Source: Lancefieldella sp. Marseille-Q7238 (GTDB taxonomy: Bacteria; Actinomycetota; Coriobacteriia; Coriobacteriales; Atopobiaceae). Taken from it: DNA of 64,000 nt. Below, piece by piece: positions 63,778 to 64,000 of the stretch (within the stretch, counting starts at the first letter, position 1; each line of letters starts with the position of its first letter). Location: positions 62,001 through 126,000 of the forward strand of contig NZ_OX424407.1 in the NCBI RefSeq assembly GCF_949152215.1, read 5' to 3'. A model generated the notes under the pieces. The model had not been told where the DNA came from, did no database searches, and saw only the letters and a list, made by a program, of their open reading frames with translations. The translations under genes and the position numbers were made by a program.

Positions 63778-64000
63778 ATGCTGTCAGTAAAGCACCTGAT
63801 TGACACGAACAGCCTGACTGCCGATGACATCACTCAGATTCTTGATACGGCGAAGGCTTTCGAGGCTGTCAACAACCGCGACATTAAAAAAGTCCCTGCG
63901 CTTCGTGGGCGGACTATCGTCAACCTCTTCCTCGAGCCTTCAACGCGTACTCGCTCCTCATTCGAACTTGCCGAGAAGCGTCTCTCCGCCGACAGCCTCA
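63778..64000 (+). CDS. pyrB: Aspartate carbamoyltransferase catalytic subunit (partial)
   Basis: The first 74 codons are visible, cut by the window end. [15 protein letters not shown] is the carbamoyl-phosphate-binding signature. GAGGGGAG in the end of pyrR serves as ribosome site; ATG abuts the pyrR stop. First committed step of pyrimidine synthesis. Confidence 0.95.
   Translation, partial: MLSVKHLIDTNSLTADDITQILDTAKAFEAVNNRDIKKVPALRGRTIVNLFLEPSTRTRSSFELAEKRLSADSL

Overview
The window reads as a chromosomal segment of a Coriobacteriia-type actinobacterium (Atopobium/Lancefieldella/Olsenella-like; inferred from gene order, protein flavour and moderate G+C, not confirmed by a search). Most genes are housekeeping and well conserved. 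One block, 6245-23457, is visibly richer in A+T and is a mobile element.

Layout. 25-6158: PTS enzyme I, a lipid kinase, an ABC-2 polysaccharide-export permease, tRNA-Gly and tRNA-Pro, NADP-type glutamate dehydrogenase and a 3-methyladenine DNA glycosylase. 6245-23457: a compact integrative conjugative element of about 17.2 kb between two perfect 16-bp direct repeats. It carries an IS30-type transposase, two accessory genes, a non-coding region full of inverted repeats (candidate oriT/origin), MobC and a MOBP relaxase, a VapD-like gene with a coupled partner, and a converging operon with a type IV secretion set (VirB6-like, NlpC/P60-type hydrolase, VirB4, PrgI, Maff2-like, VirD4) and a RepA-like initiator. 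No site-specific integrase is visible. 23518-29315: tRNA-Leu, tig-clpP-clpX and ftsH. 29556-34272: a T-box leader, ileS, lspA and rluD, then a decayed ABC-ATPase remnant. 34561-40145: a membrane glycosyltransferase, guaB and leuS. 40158-51472: one long information-processing run, rimP-nusA-infB-rbfA-nrnA-truB-ribF-dnaG-rpoD. 51588-61888: tRNA-Asn, then a galactose module: mglBAC transporter, galM-galK-galT, and a LacI-type regulator with shared GTTAAC-centred operator candidates. 61951-64000: an ABC ATPase with an unusual N-terminal domain, then pyrR with an attenuator leader and the start of pyrB.

Main discovery. The galactose-binding lipoprotein MglB is a natural circular permutant. The first roughly 80 residues of the classical MglB fold (strands and helices carrying the DNF sugar-contact motif and the AIN(L/M)V strand) are absent from the N-terminus and are found at the C-terminus. 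The mature protein begins at the PVVFFN strand. Nearly all known sugar contacts and the calcium loop are kept. Its partner permease MglC carries a cytoplasmic, charged, coiled-coil-like N-terminal extension of about 215 residues not found in classical MglC. Together with MglA, galM/K/T and the LacI-type regulator this looks like a remodelled but complete galactose uptake and Leloir pathway.

Second. The conjugative element has essentially everything needed for transfer in a Gram-positive but no recognisable integrase, and it sits on the 5' side of tRNA-Leu rather than in the tRNA 3' end.
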